DNA of 64,000 bases from Echinococcus granulosus (Eukaryota; Platyhelminthes; Cestoda; Cyclophyllidea; Taeniidae), in NCBI RefSeq assembly GCF_000524195.1, contig NW_020170392.1:559341-623340 (forward strand), given 5' to 3'. The position numbers and the translations under genes were made by a program. This document shows positions 12,315 through 23,672 of the stretch, one piece after another (position 1 is the stretch's first letter; each line of letters starts with the position of its first letter). Below the pieces are notes generated by a model that saw only the letters and a list, made by a program, of their open reading frames with translations, was not told the DNA's origin and ran no database searches.

Positions 12315-14944
12315 GTGGATCTTCCTTATTCGGGTTTTTCGCTATCATGTCAGATTGTACGATGGACCTTGTAGGTATGGCTAAACTTATAGTAAGTTTG
12401 CTCATTTTATTCCAGAAGACGTAACGCGTACTAGATTCGAAGAAATTATTATAAGTATGCAGGCTTCAGAGACTATGATCTTCTATACCGCCAGCATGTA
12501 AGCTGATTCGCAGGAAACTGTAGGGTGTCGGGTAGCTGTGTACATCTTCTTGTTTTGAGCTTCGTTTTTGAGTCTACTATTAGGTCTTGTAATTCTTTAA
12601 CGTCTAGACTTCATTTGGCAAGTACTTGTAAACTTTAATTTGTACTACACTTTGATTCGCCATTTTGTCGCAAACACAAGTTTATATTTCGCTTCTGAGG
12701 GACCCAACTTTTGGTTCGGGTAATTACCCCTTCCTGCCTGTTTCAAATGATCAAGTACATTGATATTGAAATGAAATAAAATAATAGCTTTTCGCTATGC
12801 TGAAACTCACTATTATCTGGGTTCTTATCCTCGCCTAATTTGTTCTTCCCTTTAGTGGAAACAACTACTAGTTTCTTTTAAGGATTTGCATGTCTTTTAG
12901 CTTTTGGTGGCTGACTTACTACGGAATCCTAATGGCGCTGAAGCTGTTATAAATCGTTTCAGCGAATAAACACCATCTTGTCTTGATCGCTGGCCGGAAG
13001 TGAACTTGTTGGACTGTTGAAGGATGCACCGCACACTAATTAGTAAAAATCTCTCCACCTGAACACTTTTTGGCATTCACTGTGTTTATTGTGTAACTGT
13101 ATCTTAAACACTCCCAAATTGACAACCAAACAGTCAGTCTAAGGCAGTGGTGTGCATTTTGAATGGTGCTCTGATGGCTCCCTGTAATGCCAACTTCATG
13201 AGACATTCCAAATTCCCTGCTGTGAAAGTGGTTAACTACCTGGAATGAAATGTTTCACAGGCATCCGTGGCATGACGTTTATTCTATCAAAAAATACGGG
13301 AAATTCTTCCTTGCTAGACTGGTGTCGGGTTCATCTCCCACTGTTTACTCCGCGCACCACCTACTTCAAGTTATGAGCACTCTTCCAAAGATGCTTCGAA
13401 GCAACGAACGTGAATTGCCTTTAAAGGTTGTACAACCACAGCCACAGAAAATGCACCCGAATAGTCAGAAATCAAAGTAATCTCGTGAGCCGGTTTTGCG
13501 TGGATATTGCCCTGACTGGTACTAGCAAACTTTGGGTTGACTTCATGACGTCCTTCGGTAGTTTTTTCTACTTGTTTGATGTTCGCATATTATTTCGTTG
13601 TAGGTAACCCAGAATTCCGCAAAATTCCTGTCTTTCGCCACCTTGGGGCAACACAACTTTGATACGTATATACATTTGCCGAACGGAGTTTTCATTTTTT
13701 CCATGTCAAGTCGTTCTGCTACTATTTCGGTAGTTTTCAATGCTTCATTTGTATTTTACAACAGTCTGATGAAATTTTAATCTGTAATAAACCTTTGCAT
13801 GTTTATTCTTGCACCATAGGTGCCTCAAAATCAGCATGGGGTCGGGTGCTTCCGAAAAGGGCGCTAATCTGGGCGTGCTGATGTTAAAAGACTGGGTTTT
13901 TTATGGCATTTCGCTATCAATTCTTGTTCGGGTTCGGAACAAGGTGTAGGGATTGTTGTAGTTGAAGGCGGTTTTCTGGGTTGAGGTTTGTTCTGTGTGA
14001 AACGGTACTATTCACTGCAGCTTTTCGCAATCTCTGTAGTGTGTGTTCCCACCTGGCTGCATGGTCTGCCTATAGCACCTAGTCAGCCTGTTTGTTGACG
14101 CTAGTGTTTTTAGGATTCGGAAATGTATGAGTAAATTAATCCTAGAGTGACTACGTCCATGTTCGATTCGAGGAGAAGTTCCAAGTAGGAAAAGCCTCGA
14201 TTATCCCCTGCTAAAAACCCGGATGATTTGCAACAAACTGCAGATGCACGATTTATTATTTAGATAACTTTCGATATGGATACCCGGTGTGCAAAACTAC
14301 TATTAAAGTGATTCATAAGTCCCTATTTCAACGAATTGACTAATCAGTGCGTGGCGCAGTAGGCATTGAGAACTTTACGTACCCCTAATGCACTAGTTCC
14401 CCTCAGACGTGACCATGTGGTATGCATCCATGAGTTCTGAAACTTTTAAATGCCTAATGATCTCATATCAAAATAGAATGATCAAAAGATGGATTTGATC
14501 CGCAGTTGGTAGATTTAAATATTTACAACTGGCTAGCATACTTAAATGTTGGGACAGATTTTATGGTAGTACTCCTCACACTGTTTAGATGCAGCNNNNN
14601 NNNNNNNNNNNNNNNNNNNNNNNNNNNNNNNNNNNNNNNNNNNNNNNNNNNNNNNNNNNNNNNNNNNNNNNNNNNNNNNNNNNNNNNNNNNNNNNAAGCA
14701 AGATTCAAGTAAACAAACGAAATTCATAATGCTTAAGTGCAGCTGCTTTAACTGGCTAATTAAATTTTTCCATAAATCGAGTAGAAAGCAATATTTAGCA
14801 GCTACTGATTTGTTGCAAATTATTATGTATTGCATTTGCATAACCTTCCTGCTAACTACCACTAAATTAGTTTTAATGCCTCGATAACCTAAGCAGTGAT
14901 GCGTTGAGCGCTCATCAGTTTGCTGGTATTTTTAAAGTTCGAGC
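12315..14944. other. intergenic, no recognised gene
   Basis: There is one 76-codon open frame ending at 13480 behind an acceptor-like TTTCACAG. It is Lys/Gln-rich at its end (QPQPQKMH) and matches no family I know. It could be a distal exon, but no donor upstream links to it convincingly. The rest is AT-rich. The assembly gap lies within this stretch. Confidence 0.5.
14596..14695. other. assembly gap (100 N)
   Basis: Exactly 100 consecutive N, the usual placeholder for a scaffold gap of unknown size. Distances across it are not reliable, and any gene spanning it may lack an exon. Confidence 0.98.
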
Positions 14945-15258
14945 ATGCTGTCCCTGACCAACAACGAGAATAGCGCGTACCACACCCAGCTCACGCGTTC
15001 CAGTAAAGTTGGTGCCTCGAACAAAAAGAAAGGTCTCAATGTTGTTGATATAAATGCAATCATGCCGGAAGTGTATACAGGAGAACCCAAAGAAAACGGC
15101 ATTGATTACTCTCCCCACGATTGTGAGATGGAAACGTATCTGCCTCCTTCAGAGGACGGTAATTTTTGGTTGCATGTTGACGCAGTAGATTATTCGGATG
15201 CACTTATTACGGATGGTTATGTGGAGGATTTATTTGAAGATGTCAGTGCGCTCTCACA
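14945..15258 (+). CDS. putative coding exon, unknown protein
   Basis: An ATG at 14945 opens a frame of about 104 codons up to a possible donor (CAG|GTGTGG) at 15259. If unspliced, the frame continues to a stop at 15394. The segment is hydrophilic: Asn/Ser-rich at first, then basic (SNKKKG), then acidic (EDLFEDV). Its codon use looks coding and differs from the flanking AT-rich DNA. I recognise no domain. The N gap lies just upstream, so the real first exon may be missing. No downstream partner exon was found before the receptor gene at 18.4 kb. Confidence 0.35.
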
Positions 15259-15394
15259 GGTGTGGCGTCCTAGAGGAGCATCAGTTTCTCATAATGGTAT
15301 GCCTTTTTATTTGAGGAGTTGGGTTTACTCTGCTAGAATAGGCTTCTACCAAGTGGTTTTGCTAAGTGCTGAAACCTTTTACATATCATTTTAG

Positions 15395-18387
15395 ATGGTG
15401 TCCACTCTTGTGAAGGTCTATTACTCGATGAACTTCCACCAATGCTATTGCGAATCATATAACTTATTTCCTCTAAAGGCTCCTTCCTTGTTGATCTCTT
15501 AGAGGGTAACTTTAAGGTTGCCTTTTATGGTTTCCCTTTTTTTCCATTGTTGCAAAAAGAATTTTTTCAATTTTACTCATTATAATTATTTAATAAAGTA
15601 AAAGCGCCCAATTTGGTCGTCTAACTCTCAGCTATCAAGGCGCTCAGCACACCAGTCGTGAATATTTGAGTGTATTTAGTGTTTATATTTCTCTTAGTTG
15701 TGGACTTGTTTCGTTGCTATCAGCTAAACGGTTTGGGTTATGGTCACGGAGGTTAAATGGTTCGGCCTAGCTGCGGCTTGGCTTGTGTGAGTGATTTGGT
15801 CGGAGAGGGGGCTTTCGTGCGTCATCCCTGTGGAGTTGTTCTCCTTTGTCCGCGTGCCTACGCATTTTGTACAAAGTAGATGGGCAGATGTGTGAATTTA
15901 AGCCCGCCTCTAGGTGCAGATCGCAGATGCGTAATCTTTGAGGGCGAAGTGATAAGTGGGGCGGGAGTTAGGTTGCTCATTCGGCGGTTTGAGCAAATTT
16001 CGGTGCGATTCGCAATCAGTTGGTGAAGGAGGTTTGCTTTCTACTCAGGTGGATGAGTGTCGATTAGCTGCTGCCAGTTGCATGGCTCGTTCTCTTCCAA
16101 TGGCAAAATGTGACGTGATTTAAATTAACTTTGTCCGGTGCTCGTCATAGATGTGGCGGTCAGAGGTTAGTCACCATCGGATACCGGCAGTAGAGCCGCT
16201 AGTGGATTGCGTTCATGGGGTGTTGGTTTTAGAAAGCTGCCTCTATAACACGACAATAGGAGTGAACAACTCGCGAACTGACGCGCATGTGACGTCTGGC
16301 TGTAAATGTGAATTTTCATTTATAGCTCCATCATGGCACATGCATGTCATTATTCTCGAAACAGTCATCCTACACATACATTATTGCCTTAGACTCAACC
16401 AAACCGTGTGTAGCACGATTTAGGTCAACGCTGAGGGACACGTGACGCATACTTGTGACCGCGGGCTTAGTCTAGGAAGTGGGGCTGGTGTACGAGTTAA
16501 TATTTAAAGCGTTTAGATTTCCTCCTAAATGTTCAGTGCCTCGAATGTTTATAAACACTTCGCCCTTTGAGTTTGCAGAAAGTAGTTGTTGGAACTTATA
16601 AAACCCTAACTGGTCCAGCTTCATGTTGACTGGGTAAAATCGTTACTTCTGCATATTGTTTGCGGTCGTCATGTCGATTTTGCCAATCATCATCACACCC
16701 CATGTGTAATAGTGCACAAATCTGCATTCGGGCCATCCACTAGTCCACCTTTTCCCCAGAGAATTATGCCTTTTTTTTCCTATCCTCATTGTAACGTAAT
16801 GTTTGTCATTATCATTCTCCTATTGCATCTCAATTCAACCAATTCATCAGTACTTTTTAGTGCTTCCACATCGCTTATCGTAGTTTTATCCAAGACAGGT
16901 GGGTACCATGGTAGTTGCTTTACCTTAAACTAGTGGTGCCATGACTTTACGAACATGTGATACTCCTGGTGGAGAATTTGCGACCTAGCAAACGTATTCA
17001 CATCACGCTCTTCGAAGTGCTAGAAAAAAAGTGGAACGAGTGTAGTTGGATCAGACAAATTCTTCGTTGTCCCACTGAAAATTTGCCGCGCCTTAGTCCA
17101 GGGGCTACCGGTGTCAGGGTTTCACCGCCAGTCAATGGGGCAATGCACATATGGCGTATAAAACAGCAAAGTAGATGTTGAGTGATGCTTTTACCCGCGG
17201 CTAATCATATTTTTCCAACTTTTTTGTCGTAATGGAACAGTAAAATGGCTATGGGCGATTTGCCTTTAAACAGGCTACACTGGCGTTGAAGAGGGCTTGA
17301 AATCACAGCAATACCGATCATCGTCAGTGATTTCAGCTTCAGATTTCGTGTTTTTAGTCTGTTCACGAAGAAATTTTAAATACACTAGATTTATTAAATA
17401 TAAGCTAAGCTCTGCTTTCACCTTGCGTTTAAGGGCCAGTTCTGACTGCATAATTCGCAAAGACGAAAAATATGGCGGTCAAAGTGTTGATTTGCAGTGG
17501 TCGACCGTGTTTGCCTCATAAATACCTCGAGTCCATGCGGGGCAAACCAACTCCACTACAGTAGGCACGACTTTAAAATGAGTTAGTTTTTTTCGCCCTA
17601 AGTGCAAGGCAGTGAGGCGACGGAGACAAATGCATCAGGTCCGTTCCATAGAGCCTTGGGTTGGGCCAAGCACGTCCTCCTGCCCACCGGTTGCCATGAC
17701 TGCGAAGATTTTTGTCCCCAAAACGCAATATCCCTTCAAGTGATTGTCTTGGTGACCGTAAAAAGGCACACGCCCTTTTTCCTCCCTCCACTCGGAGTGA
17801 ACACCCACCAGAACCATCGCCCACTTGCCTTGGGAATTAATTCTTCATGAAAGCTCACTTTGCTCTATGTCTGCAGTCTTGCAGCAACATGTCTTTCCCA
17901 AAAGTTAAATTATTCTTAACTCTTATGACATTAATCTCCCGAATACTTCGTTTTCCTGGGTTCCTTTGTGGCTACAGGAACAGTGTAGACCTCAAAAGTT
18001 GATATTCAACTGACCTAATCAAAATTGGTTGTGACTCACTTTACCGCTTAATGCATACTGCAGGAGTTTAAGGGTCCTCAACACTGATGGGGGCAGAATA
18101 TCAATGGGAATGTGTTTTACTCACTCATCAAACGTAAATTATGTAAAATTCAAGTTTTTATTTAAGCATGATCCCTTATAAGAGCAGGAAATGTTACCAT
18201 GGTTTCTGTTCCCTCAAAGGAATAGCTAATTCTTTACGAAGTACTGCCTACATTGGCTCCACTCGACTGAATCACAGGAGATCGTGCGACCTCCAATCAG
18301 CTTTGAGGTCACTTTGATTGCGGGAATCGAAGTCAGCTGATGCCGGATCAATTCTTCCACATTTTAATGTCAATTTTTTAAAAACAA
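15395..18387. other. intergenic stretch upstream of the receptor gene
   Basis: No recognisable exon or RNA gene was found. The segment 15.65-16.15 kb is richer in G and T (gtggagttg, ggggcggg types of words) and may hold promoter or UTR sequence, but nothing specific can be named. Several 60-90 codon open frames on both strands have no protein-like features. Confidence 0.45.
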
Positions 18388-19734
18388 ATGTCAAAGTGTT
18401 ACGAATTAGCGGGGAATAAGAAAGTACAATGCAAGGGATACTATCTTCACGAGATCGGCATGTACGACCACATTTCCTCCCCATTCGTAGTCGGTGGCGT
18501 CTTCATCACCATTCTATTATCCATTCCCTTGATAGCTTCCGCCTTCTTCTGCAATCTCTTCTACCTCCTTGTCCTTATTTGCATGAACTCACGTAGCTGC
18601 TTTCATCGCGATTTTGGCATCGCGTATCTAACCTTTGTTCTCATCTCTCTCGTAACTGACAACATGCTCGGTGCCATGCTTGTTCGTGGACTGCCCTGGC
18701 TAGATGATGGGGCAATTGAAGTGGCTGTGACTAGCCACAAGGCCTGCAAGTACTTCTCCTTCCTTAACACATTTCTGTCGGCCTCACGAGCTAACTTACT
18801 ACTGGCTCACTGCCTCCTCCACATCTTCTCCATTGAACTGCACACCGAACGCAGGAGCGTGACTTTGAGTTTCGCCACGCTCAACGCGCTGTGTGTTCTC
18901 GCTGGGGCCTTCATGGCAATCTCCACAGCGACTGTTTGCGGTGTCTGGGTGATTGGGAATCGTCTTGTCTGCCTTCCCGACCCCGAGTGGCCGCAGGCAT
19001 TTATCCTCTTCCACATGATTCACAAAGCCCTGTTTTGTGATGGGATTGTGCAGTCTCTTGTAATCCTAATTGCCTGTTGCCAACTTCGTCGAATATATGT
19101 CCGCCTAGGTCTTACGATCAGTTGCCTACTATTTACTACCGACTCAAAATTCCTCCTTTTTGACAGTTTTAAACGCTTACGGGAGAGGACTCTTCGTACC
19201 CGAGAGTGCCTGCGTGTTGTCTACGTGCACGCGACCTTCATGGCAGTGACCAAGATTACCCGGGGTATTATCACATTTATCCTGACGGACTTTCTCTATG
19301 GGTCGCGACGTCTCACTATCTATGAATCGGATGTGCTTGAAAATTTGCTATTTTTCTTCACTCTTTTTGATCTCATTGGTAATTGTGAGGTTATTGGCAA
19401 CCTAATGCACTCCTGGACAGCCTTCTTTTGGCAGACAACAATGCGCAACACCTTCCTCCAATTCTTCGTGACACTTTTTCGACCCTTCAGACGGTCTCGA
19501 GGATGGATACTCTCCCTCTTCTACACCGATACAGTCACCGCTGCAAGGAAGTCTGAAAGGGGTAGGAAAAGTTTGATTTTTAAAAAGAACTTTATCAAGT
19601 ACGCCAGACTCATAGCCTCTCGACTAAATGACGAGAATTTGAAGGAGGCCCTTGCTTGGCTTCGCAGTGTGCCCAACCTACCGAGGGAGTTTGAGGTCTT
19701 CATCGAGGAGTGTGGAGTTTTCAAACACGAGTGA
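18388..19734 (+). CDS. intronless seven-transmembrane receptor-like protein (divergent rhodopsin-class GPCR)
   Basis: A single 448-residue frame, preceded in frame by a TAA at 18379, so the ATG at 18388 is a sound start. A second Met at residue 25 is an alternative. Seven hydrophobic segments lie at about residues 34-66, 74-98, 116-148, 158-188, 203-233, 273-300 and 315-345, followed by a basic amphipathic stretch (RNTFLQFF..LFRPFRRSR) like helix 8 and a Lys/Arg-rich tail of about 80 residues. Cys in KACKYF (top of helix 3) and in RLVCLPDPEW (extracellular loop 2) could form the class A disulphide. Helix 2 has LVTDN, reminiscent of the conserved Asp. Helix 3 has LLHIFSI where DRY belongs, and helix 7 has VIGNLM instead of NPxxY. 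Flatworms are known to carry lineage-specific, largely intronless rhodopsin-like families (for example PROF1); membership here is inference. Other 7TM folds are not excluded. Confidence 0.7.
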   Translation: MSKCYELAGNKKVQCKGYYLHEIGMYDHISSPFVVGGVFITILLSIPLIASAFFCNLFYLLVLICMNSRSCFHRDFGIAYLTFVLISLVTDNMLGAMLVRGLPWLDDGAIEVAVTSHKACKYFSFLNTFLSASRANLLLAHCLLHIFSIELHTERRSVTLSFATLNALCVLAGAFMAISTATVCGVWVIGNRLVCLPDPEWPQAFILFHMIHKALFCDGIVQSLVILIACCQLRRIYVRLGLTISCLLFTTDSKFLLFDSFKRLRERTLRTRECLRVVYVHATFMAVTKITRGIITFILTDFLYGSRRLTIYESDVLENLLFFFTLFDLIGNCEVIGNLMHSWTAFFWQTTMRNTFLQFFVTLFRPFRRSRGWILSLFYTDTVTAARKSERGRKSLIFKKNFIKYARLIASRLNDENLKEALAWLRSVPNLPREFEVFIEECGVFKHE

Positions 19735-22690
19735 TGAGTTTCCTCTGAAAGCCGATCACACTACAACATGACTGAAAGGGACGTCTTACATTGAAATAAC
19801 ACCCAACCCCACTCGAATCAGTATTAAATAGAAAAAACACATCGGTACCTGTTGTTTTTACCACCAAAGTTTGCGTCCTCTGAAGATGCTTCAAATTCTG
19901 ATACAGTGTTGAAATTCGTCTCTGCATCAAGGCCGATCAAGATTGGCTTCTTACCACCCATAAGTCGTTCACCTAATCAAAGCCTTGACTGGTTTCAGGA
20001 TTTGAGCCGCTCTGCAGTGCTCAATTTTGGCGACACGCTGCATAGAACTTGTAGCGAGCCTAATCAGCGATCAGAGTGAGAGTTGAGGCGAGAGAGGTTG
20101 GACCGAAAGTTGCGCCTTCAAATTGCAGATTAGCCAAATGTTTTTAGGGAAAAACTGCGATACGCTGTATGGTAGGGGAGCTTTACAACATATCACCAGT
20201 CTTCCACAAAAGCAATGGCTTTTCATTACAGGACGCAAAAGAGTTCGCAATGGTGAAGATGTGAACCCTTGGAAGTTAATGTCTTCTTAAAAGTAGAAAT
20301 TACCTAGTTCTCCTGCTTGTTTGAGGACAGGAGTCGTGTTAGGTGGATGGACCACAATCAACACCATTTTTGCTTTCAAGGTGGAACGCAATTCTGTCTG
20401 CTTATCCATCTTTCTTCCAATCAGTGGCTGCGAACAAACTTCTCTTTCATTTTAGGTTATTTACTTCTGGGCTTAACTATTTTTACAATACACATCAAAC
20501 GCAAGATTATAACCTAGGTGGATTTGCGATCAGTGCCTCCGATCTGGTGTCATCCCAAGTCTCCATTAGTTTTAAAAACAGTCTTCACTGACTTAAAGTC
20601 AGCCACCAATTTCTACTGATTTCGTACCCCAAATAACACAGTTTGGAGGGTCGGAAGCAGTCCCATTTCTCTGTGTTGTATAAATGCAAAAGCTAAGTGG
20701 AATGCAATCACGCCTGAGGAAGTATGTATTTTGAGGCGAAAAAGTGGTGCCAACTTACCTCGTGTGTCCAGGCAGCGACTTCTGCCCTGGCGGAGTGAAA
20801 GCGCCGTCTTCACCTCATTCCTTGTGCACTCTTGCAAGGGAAGCGCCCATGCTCGCTTGCCCAAGACCAACTCATCTGTTGATTGGTTGCGGCATAGCAA
20901 CAAGACTGTCGCAATTGTGAGGATTGGCCACGAGGGGATCGATCAAAGGGCTCTGTCTGTGCGTGTGTTGTGCCCGGGTGAGGTAGTGCAGTAGTGAATG
21001 GGTGAGTGAGTGAGAGTAGCTTAATGATGGGCGATCTTGGACCCAAAGTAGTCGCCGGAAGGGAGGAGACAACGGCAGCCGCAGCTACCACCACCCCTCG
21101 TCCGTAGCCGCCCTATACGTTGATTACTGGACACAGACGGAGAGGTGGAGGGGGGTCGAGGACACGCGCGTCTGAACCCCTGGCCTACCTTCCACTTTCT
21201 CTCCCCTCCACCCCCGATTAGGAGGTCTGACTCCATTCCACCAGACGTCTTCTGGTTTTGCCCTAAGGTTTTTTATCGCATCGGTAAAGCAAGAGTTGTT
21301 TAGGTGGCGAAGCTAAAATTGACTGGTTACCATAGGGTAGGTCTTGTGTGAAGGCTGCGCAAAGATTCCCCAGACAGACTATGGAAGTCAAAAGGGAAAA
21401 GGTGCAGTTGGTTCTGAAGTAAACGCAAAATTGTAAAAGCCTCACAAAGAAGTCAGGTGGAATACTTAAACATTAGTAGCCCAGAGGCATAGCAAAGTGA
21501 TTAGCAGATTGTTTTTCATGAAAGGGAAAGTTTACGGCAATTTAAATTACAGAACCCTTAAATTGTTGAGTAGTTTATTATCATACCTTGAAGTTACCTC
21601 TTACACGTTTACATCGAATGGAGTCAGGATGCTCTTAGGGAAATAAAGTGAATAACCGCTTCGCTGCCTAACTTGGAAACCACCACCTGAACGATCGGTA
21701 AACACGACGCATGGTCTCGTTTTAACAGACGTTTGGTCGTATTCATAAGACCTCTGATGGCCCTCCTTGAGAACATAGCATGTTCGGTTTAATGAGAACC
21801 CACCACAGCTACAAAGTGACTCGAACAAAGGGTTTATTAAGTGCAGTTTTTTTGAGTCCATGAGATATTCCGACACAAGGCAGCAATTCAAACACATTTA
21901 AGGAATATGGAGAAATAATCGCCGGAGCAGGCGATAGACAAGGCTTCCAAAGCAATGAGAAAACGCCGATTTCTGTAAATATAATTGAGGGAGAAATTCG
22001 CGGAGTCGTGATGTAGAACTCTTTTTCTGTTTATATAAATCCCGGAAATCTAAAGGGACTCTGACACATGCAGATTATTTGAGATAAGAATAGCATTACT
22101 TTAACATACATGCGATTAAAATTACGAATAAATTAGTGTTAGTTAGGTGTATCGAGACTTGTCATTCAGTATTCAGGGTCTATACCAGCACAAATCAGCG
22201 AATATAGGAGATATGCTACTGAAGTTTTCAAATAGTAGGTGCCTCGCCTGAGACAACCACCACTCCGCCCTACTATCCGGAGCTGTTGATCAGCCTTTTC
22301 CAAGGTCGGCTTTCGGGAATAATTAAATGTACCATATCTCCCCTATGACCAGTCCCTTAAAACCTCAAGGATGTTTCGAATGCATCACTGGCTCATATTG
22401 TCACTCATTTGTCTCAAAATCCAAGCATAAAATGGAGTTCGCAGGAGAAAGAACTCCGGTGCTTTAGCCGAACTTTTTTATTAGGGGAAGCTAGGAGTTT
22501 ATAATTTATGTACTTTCCAGTGCATCTTGCTGTGAATATTATTCTAGATAAATATAGGTGTTTTACCCTCCCTTTAGCGAGCAATTAATGTGAAGCGACT
22601 GCCATATTATATTTATTAAAAGCATAGTACAGTGACGTAACGGACAACTCAGAAGCTCCGCCAATGTACATCGACGGGTGGGCTGGCAGC
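19735..22690. other. intergenic stretch with a GC-rich island
   Basis: No gene was recognised. The segment 20.70-21.24 kb is clearly GC-richer than its surroundings, has several open frames on both strands, and includes a GAGT/GTGA tandem tract near 20995-21016. It looks like promoter or 5' UTR-type sequence rather than coding DNA, because no frame shows a domain. A partial palindrome (GGTTGCGGCATAGCAAC, about 20885-20901) resembles an RFX X-box but breaks the consensus. Confidence 0.4.
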
Positions 22691-22735
22691 CAAGCTATGC
22701 CAGTGGCCCTGGACTGTACTGTAATACGTGGGTTG

Positions 22736-22875
22736 TTTAAGTCGTGGTTTTGGTGAAGAGCCACTTTTAACTTGGCCTTCGCACCTCGCCCAGTGTGCTG
22801 GCCTTCAGGGCCCTGACCCCTCTATGTCGAATATGTGTGTTCTGCCCGGGGAAGTCTCGGGGCGCCACACTATTG
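22736..22875 (+). repeat. dispersed repeat family A, copy
   Basis: It has the order shared by family A: GGTGAAGAGCCACTTTTAA, CCTTCGCACC, GGCCTTCAGGGCC, then GGGGAAGTCTCGGGGCGCCACA at the 3' end. A small extra fragment (AGCTATGCCAGTGGCCC) lies about 45 bases upstream, suggesting nested or tandem remnants. Confidence 0.6.
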
Positions 22876-23672
22876 TACGCCATACGTTTTTTCTGTCCAA
22901 ATATCATACCAAGTATCAGGGGGCTGCAAAAATGTTTCATTAGCTTTTTCAGCATACCTAAGTGGATATGGTAAATTGCAAATATTTCTAAAAATATTGT
23001 CACAGGTGTTAAGCATGCTCGCAAAAATCACAAAAATAAGCCTTTTTAGGTTTGGGAGTTGTTTTGAAAGCAGTGGATTTTCCATAAAAGGAAAAGCATG
23101 ATAATCAAATACTGCCTGTAAATACACCACCAAGTCCACCCTATTAATAACCTAGCAGTACTTTCCTCACCTAATTATAAGTGAGAGATAAGAAGGAATA
23201 AGCACAGACCAAACCATCTTAAGTACAGGTAAAACAAGCAACTTCGAAGACGTTACCATGACCAACAGAAATTTACCTCTTATTTCACCCAGCCCTATTA
23301 TGGTTATAAGTCTTACTTAACACCAAAACCACCAATTTTGAAAGGTAATGAACCAAAGTAGAAACGTAGGATCCTGCGTAGATACCAGAATCTTTTATCG
23401 AGACAAAATATGCTAATCTGTAATGCTCTTTTGTACTGACTATATTTTCAAGGCTAACTTATGGTGCCTTTACAAAATAGGCTACACTAACCTCGGAACG
23501 CAATACAACATTTCGTTTATGCTGATATCCGAGGCGTTTACGCCCAACCCACTGAAATCAAATTATGCGTTTTGTCCAAAAGCTAATAGTTTTGGGCATA
23601 ATCGTCATGGGTTTGCCGTCTTTATTCTTTACTAGGTCAAGGTGCCCTCGTAATATTTCGAAAATATTTCAG

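Noticed and set aside
20885..20901. RFX X-box-like palindrome GGTTGCGGCATAGCAAC
   Set aside because: The right half fits, but the left half and the spacer depart from the consensus, and no ciliary gene follows.
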